Part shown: positions 35,593 to 47,749 of the stretch, in pieces
How the letters are laid out: every line of letters begins with the position of its first letter
How positions within the stretch are numbered: the stretch's first letter is position 1
Source of the DNA: Coniferiporia sulphurascens
Taxonomy: Eukaryota > Basidiomycota > Agaricomycetes > Hymenochaetales > Hymenochaetaceae
Length of the DNA stretch: 64,000 nt
Assembly (NCBI GenBank): GCA_002794785.1
Contig: NBBA01000005.1
Location: forward strand, 1,612,001-1,676,000
Reading direction: 5' to 3'
The notes under the pieces: model-generated
Database searches by the model: none
Told to the model about the DNA's origin: nothing
Seen by the model: the letters and a program-made list of their open reading frames with translations, nothing else
Position numbers and translations under genes: made by a program

Positions 35593-37415
35593 ATGGCTGC
35601 AGGTGCAAAGGCAAAGGCAAACGGCTCCTCGAACGGCGCTGCACCAAAGGGAAAGCCGGCCAAGGCCGCGTCGTCTTCACCTACAGCAAGCGGGACAGTC
35701 ACGCCCCTCATTGAAGACGCAGCCGGCAAGGGCGCGGATGTACTCCGCGCGGGCAGGCCCGACAGGGCCGCGTACGACGCTGAACAGGCCGCCTTGAACG
35801 CGAAAATAGCAGAGCTACGCGAAAAGACGGTGCGCTGGCCACTCTTTGCTCTTTTCTGTTCCTTCGGTAGATTTTTCTGACATCGTACTATGCCTCCACA
35901 GGCCGCTATCCACGCCGAAATTGATGCAAGTTCAAATGGCGGCTCTGGGAACGATAGACGGACTGAGCTGCGTGCGGAGTTGAACAAAATCAGCCAGGAC
36001 CAGGGAAAATTCAAGAACTCCCGCGGTCAGATCGTGGGTCAGCTGAAGACCATAAACGAAGGCATTGCGAAGAAGGTGCGAAAATAATATCCTCAGGAGC
36101 GGGCTGCCGCTAATATAGCATACAGATCAAGGATTTGCAGGCCGCCAAGTCGAAAACCCAGTTCAAATCTGTTGCGGAAGTCGATGCACATATCAAGTAT
36201 GTTAAAAATATATACGTATATATTTGTTTTAGAGTAATTTTAACGGTGGCTACCTTTAGGCAACTTGAGAAACAGGTCGAGTCGGGCAGCATGAAACTTG
36301 TCGAGGAAAAGCGTGCTCTTCAGGAAATCAGCCAATGCAAGCGGCTCCGCAAGACTGTAGAGAGTTTCCAGGCTGACCAGGAATCGATAGAGCGTGACCG
36401 TGCTGCGGCCGATGAGCTGCGCAAGCAACTCGATGACCCGGAAGCAAAGGCCATCTCCGAGCGCGCTGACGGAATAAAGGCTGAGCTCGATCAACTCCGA
36501 AAGGATAGCGACCGGACTTACGCGGTCCGTGATAAGCTCTTCGAACAACGTAACGAGCTCAAGGCACAAATGGACGAACTTTACAACCAGAAACGTGAAT
36601 CTGCTCAGGACTTTAGGAGGAGGAACGACATATACCAGGCGAAAGTTAGCGAGGATCGTGCACGGCGTGCCGAGCGGGCTCGTGCGCAGCGCCAGGCGGA
36701 AGAAGAGGAAAAAAAGAAGGAAACTGCGCTTCGTATACGCGAGGAGGCTGAGACGCCTGCGTACCAGGCACAGATTGAGGACTGTCAAACACTCATCGAC
36801 TACCTCTCTGGCAAGTCTGGCAGCACGATCAAGCTTTCGACGTCCACTGAGCCGCTTATTGTGAGAGGCGAAGTCGCGGGTGTACCTAAGCTCGAGCTAC
36901 GCCAGGTCGACGAGGACGTCGCTGGATTTGTCGTCCGGAAAAAAAAGGGCGACGACGACGAAGCGTACTTTGTCGGCGGGAAGGGAAAGAAGGGAAAGAA
37001 GAGTGGTGCAAAGGCTGCTACGCCTGCCGATGGGGATGCGGCCGCGCCTGCGTCTTCGGGTCCGCTGAATATTCCTCTCCCGACGCTTTCGGCGTTGCTT
37101 GCGCTGTCGATTCCGCCGCCGGCCTCCCCGGTGGACGTGCCACGCACGGTCGAGGACCTTAAGACCAAGAAGGCTTGGTTCGAGGCGAACCAGGCACGCG
37201 TCACGGCAGACAACATCGCGAAAGCGGAGGCAAGTATCCAGAAGCTCATGAGTGGTGCCAAGGCGGACGTGCCGCCTAACGGGGATGGAGAGAAGCCTCC
37301 TGAGCCAGCCTCAACGCCTGCGGTACCCGGAGAGCTAGCTCAGGGCGTCGCGTCGAGCGAAGTCGACCTGCAGCTAGAGGCTGAAGTCCAGAAGGAGGCT
37401 GAAGTGGAGGTTTAG
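35593..37415 (+). CDS. BFR1: Bfr1 homologue (coiled-coil mRNP / nuclear segregation protein)
   Basis: Homologue of yeast Bfr1, which binds polysomal mRNPs at the ER and affects secretion and chromosome segregation. The start MAAGAKAKANGSSNGAAPKG at 35593, after a CT-rich leader, opens an Ala/Lys-rich N-terminus. Then RAGRPDRAAYDAEQAALNAKIAELREK and a coiled coil of about 250 residues (GKFKNSRGQIVGQLKTINEG, KSKTQFKSVAEVDAHIKQLE, EKRALQEISQCKRLRKTVES, RDKLFEQRNELKAQMDELYN). The globular end has AQIEDCQTLIDYLSG and a low-complexity Ala/Gly/Pro/Lys stretch, then KAWFEANQARVTADNIAKAE. Three short introns. The gene ends at 37415. Confidence 0.9.
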
Positions 37416-37936
37416 GATCAATGGATGGATTATTACCCACATAGTCATATGCTATATAAATATTGCACAAAACCTGCTTCGCATTACGCCACGCAGGACC
37501 TGTCTTATCTATTTATCCGCTATCGTTGCACTTAATATTGAACAGTAATCGCCACTCAAGTATCTGTTCCCTACATTCTTTACTTATTCTTGTGTGCGGA
37601 ACGAATCATTGAGTATAGGGTTTTTCTTGCATAACGATATAAGTAATAGCTAAAGAGTGTATGACAACAAATCCGTGTCTCGAAAAGGAGCAAAATGGGG
37701 TGGAAATCAGGCAAGATTATAAACAGGAGAACGAAAGTCCAACAACTGGAACGACTACACAAGCAAAAAGAGCACAATTAATAAGGGAAAACGCAACATT
37801 GGCGGAACAAGTGAACGACGGCGCAAGATAAATTGAAAGGAAGTCCCGATTACAAATCACCATGGTAAAAATAGGATCAGTGCAATTCTTCAGCAGTTTC
37901 TGTCCGTATAAGACCTGGATTCAAAAGCAAGACTGA
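37416..37936. other. Convergent intergenic region
   Basis: 521 bp between the 3' ends of BFR1 (+) and the RFX gene (-). It is AT-rich, with no supported feature. Confidence 0.5.
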
Positions 37937-40900
37937 TCAGGGTGCGATTTCGTCTTTGACAGACGCCGACTCGGGTTGCTCGGGTGACGAATGCTCTGAC
38001 GAATGAACGCTCGACGCATCAGAACTGAGTCCCAGATCTTGTGGTGTGAATGCGGGTACGTCGAATCCCGTCCCAGTCGTGTACTCTCCGAACATGCCCG
38101 CATCGTGTGACGCGCCTGGATCGACGAAACCCATCGTCATGTACGAATCCGCTGCACCCGTGTCGAGTGACCCATTCCCGAAACTATCGTGAAGCGCAGC
38201 GAGCATGCTCGTAGTAGTCGGGGTGTCACCGAGAATCGTGTGCGCCGGCCCGCCAGCTGAGAACTGGTCCTGACCTTGCATTGGTGACAGTGTGAAGAAT
38301 TGCTGTTGTATAACCGGTTCTACCGACGCAGCAACGGAGTTCGTCGACAGGGCGACGGTGCGAAGGACGTTCAGAGCAATCCAGTCACTACCGAAGCCAA
38401 AGAGTAATTAGCAAACCTAATAGTGATTGAGTGTGACCGAGAACCACACGTACTCAAGGAAGAGCTTGAGAATTTGGAAGGCGCCAAACGCCGGGTCACT
38501 GCGAATAGTCTGTGTTCATCTCGTTAGCAACCATAAACTTAGCATCAAGCTAATAAAGTAAACGCACAAGGTCGCGCATGATTTGGCTGGTCACGTAACC
38601 CCAGCGGATTAATATACTGCGGGATGAGAGTGTTGAACGATCCTCGACTCCCGACAAGCTGCTGGCACCGCGGTTGCCACCCATGAGGCGCTCGCAAACA
38701 TTATCCGCCCAAGCCATTACCTCACCAACGGGCTCAGCGCTCTTCGTAAGGTTGTTGAGTAACCCAACAAAATCGACTTCAAGTAGTTGGACGAGATCCT
38801 CGTGCCTACAGTTGCACACTAGCGCAGACTGGTTCCGAACGGACTCAAAATCAATGTTTTGCCATGAGCGTCGCATATCCGCGAGCTGCTTCTGGTTTGT
38901 CAGCACAGTCGAAAGTGCCTGCGTTACTTGGAAAATGTCTAGGAAGCGCACTACAACGCAGGGGATTTCGAAGAAAAGATGATAAATTAAGAGGCACTCT
39001 GAAGAAATGGATGATTCTGGTGTGCTCACAAACAAGATGACCGAAACGGGCTCCAAGTTCAACTTTCGGTTCTACAAAAGTGTTCCCGTAATTCTCCAAT
39101 GCCAGAAGAAGGATTTTCTCCATCTTATCAGCTAACTGCCGAAGGCTATTCAAAGCCTGAGGCGAAATAGGAGAGAGCATCTGCAAACGCAAAATCTCCA
39201 AGATTTCCTGTTGTCAGACATGCAAACATAATTTAGCCCTCTTCCCGTGCAAAGCGGGGAAAAGCTCACGTTATAAACTAGAGCGTCAGCCTTTGCCATC
39301 AAGCCTGCGACTGCCGGTGCGTGGACAACCTCTCTGTGATCGCCGCTCAAGCTTGACCAGAACGAACGCAAATTTATTTCGAATTGGTCAAACCGGAAAG
39401 TCCGTACACTCTCAAGGAGTGCATTAAGATGGTCCTCAAACCACTGCCAGACTTCTCGCGCGGCAAGTCCATGGGGGGACGCCGAATCCGGTCCCAGCGC
39501 TTCCTCAATGTCCGGGAAGCCAGGTAGATCACGTACTGTTCTCACTGCGGCGGTGCCCATAAATGCAGCAGCGGATGTTTGCGGCGGCGAGTGGCCGTGG
39601 CCTGATCCGCTACCCAATGATCCTGCGAGCGCATCAGTGGTGCGACGAATGGGGGCCTGAGTGGGAAAATTTGGGCGCTGAACCGACTGGGCGTGAGAAA
39701 GAATTGAATCAACGGTAGGTGTCCTGTCTGTGTCCATCGGGAAGAGCGTAGGGCTCTTCATACCATTGTTGATTGTAAGCGAGTTGCGTTTTGATCCAGA
39801 CGTGGAAGGAGCGGCCCCTTCGCTTCCATCCTCGTCATCCTCATCGTCGGAATGATCACCGCCTTTGCCACCATTTTGCTCGGAAGCCTGCTTGTTCGCG
39901 TTGGCGGCTGCAGCGTTGTTTGACTTGCGGACATAGTCCTGAAGCCACTCGATCTCGGTTGCCGTGGTGGGACGGATGCCACAATCTGGACATCATCAGA
40001 AGACGGAAAAGATCAACATCAAAGAGGCCAGAAGAATGTTTGATCAGGGGGAAGAGATGATTATCAACTTACAGTGATACTTGCTGTTACCCCGAACCCC
40101 TAAGCGACGCGTTTTGATCGTGGGAAAACAGAGTCTAATCGCCTTACCCAGCGTCGCGGTGTTGATGTGTGGGATCCCGTATTGATCACAGACTCTGCGA
40201 TACGAAAAGTAGAGTCCCTGGCGGGGCACATTGCCGTCCGGGTACGGTGCATAGTTCGCCTTGAGCCTAGCAAAGACGATAGAATGATAGTGGCGACAGT
40301 AGTTGCATGACGATCAACAATGATCAGAGCACACAACGCAGAAGGGAGAGGACAGGTTAGAAAACGGTCGTGGAACGGGGAGAATGACAACGACGTACCA
40401 TTCCTGCACGAATATCTGTTTAGCCCTGTCAGACGCACTCGTCGTTGTCGCCGCACGGACGTTGGCGGCGAGCTGTTCGAGGGCGTGATCAGGCCCGAGC
40501 GTCATCCTGCCGAACTGGCCCGCAGGGTGGAACGCGTCCTGCGGGTGCTGGCCTGCGGGGCCGGGGACATACATGCTAGCGTAATCGGGCGGAGAAGGGT
40601 TGCCGAAGTAGATGGACATGTCCTCGTTCTCGCTCGAGGACGAATAGACGCTCTCCGCATCACGCGGGTAGGGCGATGTCGCGACGTGGGCACGGATGCG
40701 CGTCGGACGAAGATGGCTCTTGAGAGCTGGGTTGGACAGGTTGTGGTTCGGCGGGGAGTCTGCGGGGGAAGAGAGGTCCGTGCTGAAGGCGGTAGAGGAG
40801 GATGACTGGCGTGTGTGGGAGGGCAGAAGTCTAGAATAAGCACTCCTATATAAGTCATCCGGCATTGTGGGGACCACGGCCTGGACGGGGAGCAGCGGCC

Positions 40901-41069
40901 CCTGCGAGGACTGGGGACGCGACAGCGAGTGGGAGTGTGAGGAGGACGCGGACGAGACGGAGGCAGAGCGCGAGTGCGGGTGCGCGTGGACGTGGGTGTG
41001 GGTGTAGTCAGGAAAGAAGTCGGCCTGCGCAGACGGCATCATATGCAGCGCGCCATTCACAGTCGTCAT
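37937..41069 (-). CDS. RFX-family transcription factor
   Basis: Winged-helix DNA-binding regulator; fungal relatives include Crt1/Rfx1 (DNA-damage response) and Sak1. The start MTTVNGALHMMPSAQADFFP at 41069 opens a Ser/His/Pro-rich, probably disordered N-terminus of about 220 residues. The RFX domain then reads FVQEW, LKANYAPYPDGNVPRQGLYF, SYRRVCDQYGIPHINTATLG, KAIRLCFPTIKTRRLGVRGN and SKYHYCGIRP, with the expected RRLGxRGxSKYHYxGIRP core split by one intron. An acidic linker (HSDDEDDEDGSEG) follows. Conserved regions extend downstream (ALGPDSASPHGLAAREVWQWFEDHLNALL, AVAGLMAKADALVYN, RNSAEPVGEVMAWADN) and match the dimerisation area. The tail (GLSSDASSVHSSEHSSPEQP) ends at 37937. About 850 residues. 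Confidence 0.9.
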
Positions 41070-41505
41070 TGCGGCTGCTCAGGGTGTATATGGGTGCAAA
41101 AAGGAGCGTCGGTTGCGGCCAATGTGCGCAGATGGGAGAATAGAATAAAATATCTTTTTTTTTAAAAAGAAAGAAAGAAAGAGGGGGGGGGGGGGTGCGG
41201 GCCAGCCGGGCAAGGTAGAGAGAGTTGGAAGAGCAGAGATTGAGGACGTCGAGGCTGCTGGCGGACGGTCTATAGAGAATGGAGAAAGAGAGGGCAGTGC
41301 CAGACTGGCTCTGTTCAGCTAGATACAGCAGAGGCAGGTATTGTATGTGTACGACGAGGCAAGTAAAGTGCGCTGGTTAGCTGCTCAGCGATCGCGGGCG
41401 GTGGTCAAGGCAACCGGCCCAGCCCTGCTTTTATCATCACCCGCGGACTTTCAATCCCCAAGTACTCCCGTTCCTCTTCCCCTACCCCCGGCCACTACTA
41501 ACTCT
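41070..41505. promoter_or_regulatory. RFX upstream region with simple-sequence tract
   Basis: 436 bp that hold the RFX promoter and the 3' end of the endopolyphosphatase gene. At 41155-41195 a run of nine T is followed by A5, (GAAA)n and 13 consecutive G. This is a purine-rich simple-sequence tract likely to vary in length. The rest is CT-rich. Confidence 0.55.
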
Positions 41506-44500
41506 TTATTCTTCCTCCTCCGCTCCCTGATACATGTACTTTCTGAACCGCGCCCGCACTTTTTCGTGCGCCTTCTTCCCGTCCCCTAGCTCCCGCGCAA
41601 GCCCCAGCCACGACCCGACAGTCAGGTCCGCTAGTCCATACGGCGTCTCCTTCGTCTTCTTCTTTCCCCCTTTCCCCTCCATCTCCTCCCCTGCCCGCAA
41701 CGACTTCGGCAGCTCTTTCAACGGTATCGGGTATGCCCCGGACGCGGGGTGCAGCGACGACGGCTTGAATGTCGTGTACTCTAGCTTGTACTTCGGCAAT
41801 GTGCTCTCGTCCGCCCTGTCCATTTTCGGCAACCAATACTATATGCGCGTCGCGTGATACGTGTATCAGCCGTCGGATTTCCCTGATCGCCGAAAAACAT
41901 TAGCCAATGCTCACCTGTGCATACCCGAGCGGCGTCCACAGTCTATTGGTCCTGCTGGGTGCGTCCGCGCTCGCGTGTTGCGGCTTCTTCGGTCGACATG
42001 CCCACGTATCGCGGTTCTCTTTCTGTTTGCAGTCGACCTCTCGCTCCTTTCCAGGATGCTTGTGCCCGTGGTCCCGCTTCGGCGTCTTCTTTTTCTTATC
42101 CTTTTTCTTCTTTTTCTTCAGCTCTTCCAGAGCATAGTCCTCTTCCACGCCGGTAATGTTGTATGCAAACACCCTAAATGACGGCAGGTACGGGTTTGGC
42201 ACGACCGACGGCGCGACATTTATTACCGAGAAATCATCCAAATCTGCCTTCTTCTCCTTGGGAAGCGTGCTGAATTCCTCCATCAGTGTCTCCGCGAGCG
42301 AGGTGTGTTTGTTCTCTTCAATGTCATCGCTCTCGCTCTCGTCACGACGGAGAGCAAAACTGGACCACTTTGTCTGCGATTCAGTAGAATCTTCATCGGG
42401 GAGGATGGTATCGTCAGAGTGGAGGAAGAAAAACTACGCGGTAATAATTAAAACCCGTGAATAAAGCAAAATTGCGGATTCTTTGCGAAAGACTCCGTAA
42501 TTATAATAACTCACGTGGTCGACGTTCATATGCTGAGCGAAGGTTATTGAAAAGCCAAAAGTCAGTATTATTTTCAGCGTTGCGAAGGACCGTAACAAAT
42601 AGACGCCGACTTCCTAAGTTCGGCAGGGCTCCCCAGGCTTGACCGGCCACAGGGAAAACGGCGATGGCATTCAAAACCGTTTGCAGGATCGATGCGGATG
42701 TGCACAAAACGAAAATGAATGCTCAAGAAAACATGCTTACACCGAATAATTGACCAACAATTGTATCTTGATACCTGAGTACAATGTCGGCGTATCGAAC
42801 AAACTGAACTGGTCGTCAAGCCCAGAGCAATACTCGCATGAGACGATCAACTCACACAACCCAGGAAATAGTTTCCTGGCGAAGGCGGAACATGGCCAGA
42901 TAGCCATACCTGTGTAAGTAACCCCGGCCCCCAGGTCAGGTACGGCATTTGGTGTCGCCGGGCAACCAGTCATCGAACGACGACGGAACGGAGAGACACC
43001 ATAATGACAAAGTTTACCGCCAAATCCCGAGAGATGGGGTAATAAGCGGATGAAGTAAACTTTATATCAGCTCCAGTTCTCTTCATAACACGTAATAAAG
43101 CAGTTATCGCTGGGAATGTAATCACCTGCATACCGCGTTCTCGGTAAAGGTCCAGCTGGTCTTCGAGCCAGTCGAACTGAATTTGGTCAAACGATCAATA
43201 GTCAGCGCCTTTCAGTCAAGAGGATGATATTCACGTACATGCATGTTTCCGGGATCGTCCGCTTTGGTATATGTACATCCTCCCACAGCTACGTATGCAG
43301 GTCCGAATGTGCATCACCGGTCAACCGATTAGTACACATCAAGACGATCGAAGTCCACGCGCCACGATGATAAGACGAGAAATGTATTGCGAACACGGAG
43401 TTGACGTGCGAGAAACCGTTAGGACGTTGCCGTGACGACCAAAGGTAAATATTCAAGATCGAAGAGCGGGCGATGCGGGATTGAATGCAACGGCACAACG
43501 GGAAAGATGATCATGAGTAAATATAATCGAATGAGGTTAAAGCGGGCAGAAGACGAGTAAAAGGCGGTAGTCAGCACTGAAAATTCCAGTGCCGATACAC
43601 TTGGGGTCCGAGTAAGATGGAAGAAACTATGATTTTTACTAGGTGCATCAACGAGGTAACACCGCCGATTTCGAAAACTTGAAGAGCGGGGGAAAATAAG
43701 AAGAAAAAAGAAAACAGTTTACTAACCTTTGTTAGAATCATAAAAATACATTGTATTCATGCTGATCACAGCGATTCGGTTCGGAATGACTTCTACCGAA
43801 AAATATCCACCTTGTTTGAATGCTTGGTGGCTCTCGGAAGGTATAAACGTCTCCCATATGCTATGCAAAGGGGATCAGTATCAGTAGTTGATTCGAAGCG
43901 GGTCACCTCCGATCATTGTCTACCGGCGTACACGTAAGAATGGACGAGCCAGCCAAGCAGAATGCTTGGAAAAGTTTTAAAAAAAAGGGGGGCTGTAATG
44001 CCAGGTGATGATTCACAAGATCAGAGCAACCGCGGACCAGTAGCACTGCGGTAACGCAGCTGGGCGCAATCATGATCCGCTGTAGCTGTTCAACGATGCT
44101 AACACTTTTAGATGTATGCTCCCTGACACTCCGGCACAGCTCGACCAATGATGCAACCATAGATGTGATGAAAAATCAGCGTAGAAAAACTCACGATATA
44201 TATTCCTTTAAAATATCATTCGGTCCTATTGGCGGGTTTTACACAGAGCGAAGCAACCGAAAATGGTAGTTATAGTCAACACAGTAACCAGTAGGCCTGA
44301 GATAGTGTCCCATATGTTATACTGAAACGAGCACTAACCGGCCTCCAGTGCGTTCTTGGAGTGGGTAGACAAAGTTTCAGTAAGTAAACTACTTAACTGA
44401 AACTAAGATGCGGCTCGTACATGTGCTGTTTCGGAATAAGTCCAATATGCTGCCCATCAATGATCTGTATGGGCTTCCGATAAGTCACCGGACTCACGCG

Positions 44501-45354
44501 ATACATCATTGTTGCCTAGAGGAGCAAGGAGAGTTTATTGACTGTCTGTATGCGATAGTAAAACATCACATACCCAAACTTGGTATGACTGGAATTCCTC
44601 GTGATGTAAACACCTCGTTCATCCGCCGTACCATCGCACGATTAAGATCATAGATCTCGTCTAGTGTTCGAGGTAGGTCGGGATCGTTATCATGTCTGTA
44701 TATTAGACTCGTGGGTAACCTATGCCCTAGTCATTCGGAGGTCTCGCGCACCTTGCGCTGTCTCCAGTCCCTGTGCCACAAATAATGAGTAAGACCAGAC
44801 TGTGTCGTGCAGGAAGGCGCACGAGGCTTACATATAACAAAGTCAATTTCCTTCGCCCAGTGCTTATCCAAGAAATCGAAGGTAAAATTGGTCAAGGCAA
44901 AGGGTGAGTCGCAGTCACTTCACACGGAAAGGTTAAAGGGATGTTAATTTGGGCCGCTGAACGCGTTTGCGGCACGTCTGTGAATACGCACCCATACGGC
45001 AACCCGAAGTAACCGCCCCGCTCTTTCTCCTTCCTCGGCTCGTCTCTGTGACATGCGGTAGATTCTGCGGAGTCTGTACGGTAGTAGGGGTCCGGATGGA
45101 TGTCCGTGAGGTGGAGGAAGCGACCCCTGGGGCGGGGGCGGGTATTGCCCTGCGCGGGGACTGTTCGCGGATATAGCGCGGCAAGAAGGAGTTGTGAGGG
45201 AAAAAGCGGGAAGATAGGGGGCGAAGGAAAGACACGTACGAGGATACTGTGCGCCCCTGTCGAGGACAAACGGTGTCTGGAGAGGAGAACAGCTGGCAAG
45301 GACAAGCAGGGAGGTGGCGGCGTAGAGCCTGAGTGGAAAGCGAGGATCGAACAT
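41506..45354 (-). CDS. PPN1: Vacuolar endopolyphosphatase (Ppn1-like metallophosphatase)
   Basis: Cleaves long-chain polyphosphate internally, normally in the vacuole. The start MFDPRFPLRLYAATSLLVLA at 45354 gives a hydrophobic signal/anchor. Metallophosphatase motifs follow in order: RGRFLHLTDIHPDPYYRTD and CHRDEP (about 45000-45150), GTGDSARHDNDPDLPRTLDE over two exons (44660-44780), RGIPVIPSLGNND (44540-44600), FIPSESHQAFKQGGYFSVEV and MNTMYFYDSNKG (43740-43860), QFDWLEDQLDLYRERGMQ (43130-43190), VWLSGHVPPSPGNYF (42870-42910), RYADIVLRYQDTIVGQLFG and HMNVDH. The last exons hold a poly-lysine block (near 42090-42125) and end EEEE at 41506. More than ten introns over 3.8 kb, including unusually long ones around 42520-42720. 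About 650 residues. Family assignment is firm. Confidence 0.9.
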
Positions 45355-45775
45355 GGTGGTAGGAGACGAAGAGGGGCGGGCAGGAGAGACTGCCTAAAGA
45401 GCAGGAGGACCAAGCACAAGTGGTGAGGAGGACATGTCAGGCAGGTGTGGCTCTCAGACACGAACAGGTCGGACGCGGTCTCCACTCAGCCCACGCGTAT
45501 CTATGCACGTTCGTCAGTTGCCCGCAAATCATTTCCCCTTTCAGTCGTTCCTCTCAACTTTCTCCTACGCGCAATATTAATCTTTATTACAATCGGTCTT
45601 CCTATCTGTACAGGATGGCTTGTTACGCGTGGCAATACGTTAGAGAGAGAGAAATAGAAGAAAGCCGTGAGGTGCGCGCTGCCTACCCTCCGTGTGGTAC
45701 AGTACATGATAAGTGCGAGTAGGGACATAATAATAGCCAGCCAGACGAAAATAATAAACGAAGCCCTTCTTCACC
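45355..45775. other. Intergenic region upstream of PPN1
   Basis: 421 bp with the PPN1 promoter and the 3' end of the next minus-strand gene. No supported feature was seen. Confidence 0.5.
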
Positions 45776-46385
45776 TTACTTGGTCGCAACAATTCTACTC
45801 GCAGATCCATCACCGTCCACAGACGGCTTCGTCCCCGACGGTCGCCGGTGCAGGTTCAGTAGGTCAGCCGCGTTGTTGTTCGTCAACAGCACAGACCGGA
45901 TGGACCGCTCAGCGATAACGCAGACCTGATACCCGGACTATGTCAGCTTCCGAGCTAGGCTCCTAGCACGTGCGCGCCACTCACCCTACTATACCCCCCA
46001 CGCTCCAATGGCGTCTTGGATTGTGCTATCATATTATGGATGGCATCGTAAGCATACCTCTTCCTGAGGCCGTCGTCAGCAACCTGGGCGCCAACGAGAA
46101 AAGCATGACACATACAACTTGCTTTCCAGCTCGGGGACCGAACGTGGCATCAGATAGATGTCTGCGCCTGAAATGTAGCGCGAGAGAGCTTGATACGAGG
46201 CACAGAGGGCAATGAGAGTCTCGTTGAGAGAGTGGTGGTCCTCCTCCCAATTAATGTTTTCCCTGTTACGGGCAAGAGCGAAATGAGCAACTACGATGGA
46301 AGCGAAGGGAGAGGGCCATGACGCACTTGATGCGGCTGTGAGCCATAGCCTCAGGGGTGTTCGGGGCATAATAGCGGTCCATCAT
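45776..46385 (-). CDS. Unknown small protein (about 150 residues)
   Basis: Not recognised. Four exons join in consistent phase: MMDRYYAPNTPEAMAHSRIK (46385-46326), ENINWEEDHHSLNETLIALC...ASYQALSRYISGADIYLMPR and SVPELESKLY, then VADDGLRKRYAYDAIHNMIA...SKTPLERGGYSR, then VCVIAERSIRSVLLTNNAAD and a Ser/Gly-rich tail ending ATK at 45776. Three introns of 50-65 bp with GT...AG ends keep the frame, which is good evidence of a real gene. The sequence is largely helical, with no membrane segment or signal peptide and no visible zinc or nucleotide motif. No function is assigned. Confidence 0.6.
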
Positions 46386-47749
46386 AGCGGACAACAAGGA
46401 GTTTGGGGAGGTCTCGGAGGAGAAGGTCGCTTTGAAAGAGCTGAGCAAAGTAAACTGCTTCCGGTGGATGGCTGGTAAGTGGCTGATGGGGGGCAGCAGG
46501 GGGCGCAGGCGGCTACTTATATGCGAAAGATGCAATGGGCCGGGGGTGCTGGGAAAGCGAGCAAAGAAGAGGTGGTGGTTTGACAGAGAGAGGCAGGTCC
46601 GAGGCTTCAAACGTGCGATTATGTGTTGCGGGCATAATTTTGTGCTCCGCCTTACCTGATTGGATGAGTCATTTATCTCATTATCTTTTTTATTTTTCGG
46701 CAATCTCGGCCTTCGTCGTTGCCGGGCTTGTCGTCCGCTCGTCCGTTTCTCCGCGCCCCGTCCGCTTGGCCGACACCTATCCAAGATTTTTATTTATTAT
46801 TGCTCTTGGTACATCCCAGCTCGCCTCACACTCTCGCCTCCGCTGTGCTCTTCATTGGCTTAGCTGCGGACGATCAGATCGGACGAGCGGTCGAACGTGC
46901 TTCCGCAGCTCTCAGCACTGACAAGACCTGCGGGGATTACGACTCACCTACGAGTAGCCGCGCTTACACAGGCGCTTCAGACACCGACGAACGTGGAGGG
47001 CCTCCTATTCATTCCATCACGATTCATTTCCCCACCGAAGCTCCCGCGACAAGCAAGTGGATTACTGCGCTGGCTATCTACGTGTCTTCCAAACCTGCGC
47101 CCTACTAATGGGCCAAACTGCTCTCTCTCGTCACCTATACAACATATCTTCTGATAGTGTGAAGGTCAAGTTGTCACTGGGCACCGTCTCAGATGACCCT
47201 GGCCATTGCGACCTTGCGATGCGGCAGCGCGCTCTAGCAGCACTTGCCATTATGGTTGCCTTCGGAGACGCCCTTGGCTTCTACTTCTCCGTCTGCGCCA
47301 AGGATTCATATTGTGGACGGGAAGCGAGGTCCTAGTCACAGATACCGGAGAATGCAAGGAAGCAATGGCATGGGTTGGTAATACGCAGTGGGTTGCGAGA
47401 GCCTCCGAGGAGTCATTTTGAAGGCGCCTGTTATTTATAATGCTTCCGTCTATTCGCTCATAGCATGTGTACTTAGATCGTCTTTAAAGCCTGTACAGAA
47501 TTTGCAAAGCGAGAATGGTAGCCCGAGGCTTGTATGATGAGTAAAGAACTGAGCGCGCCTCGTACTTATCGCACTGCCGGTGTACGTGCAGTTCCGTGGA
47601 GTTTTGTTCCCGTCGCACTCCGTTCAAAGGTCATACACTCACATCACGAGTCCGTTCCGCGAGGGCTGATGACCGCCCGCACGGGGGGGTATCGGCCACC
47701 CGCTCTCGTCGGTCACCTTCTCGCAAGCGCTTGCTACTATTGACCCTCA
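46386..47749. other. Long divergent intergenic region (1.36 kb) with unsupported plus-strand ORFs
   Basis: The largest gap in the window apart from the one carrying the insertion. It must hold the promoters of the unknown gene (-) and acetoacetyl-CoA synthetase (+). Overlapping plus-strand ORFs of 85-130 codons lie at 46535-47335. None has a recognisable domain or a clear splice chain, so I do not call a gene. An unrecognised or non-coding transcript is possible. Confidence 0.4.

Noticed and set aside
40320..40805. 161-codon plus-strand ORF
   Set aside because: It is antisense to the Ser/Pro-rich N-terminal exon of the RFX gene. GC-rich coding sequence often leaves such open shadows, and its Arg/Gly-rich product has no domain.
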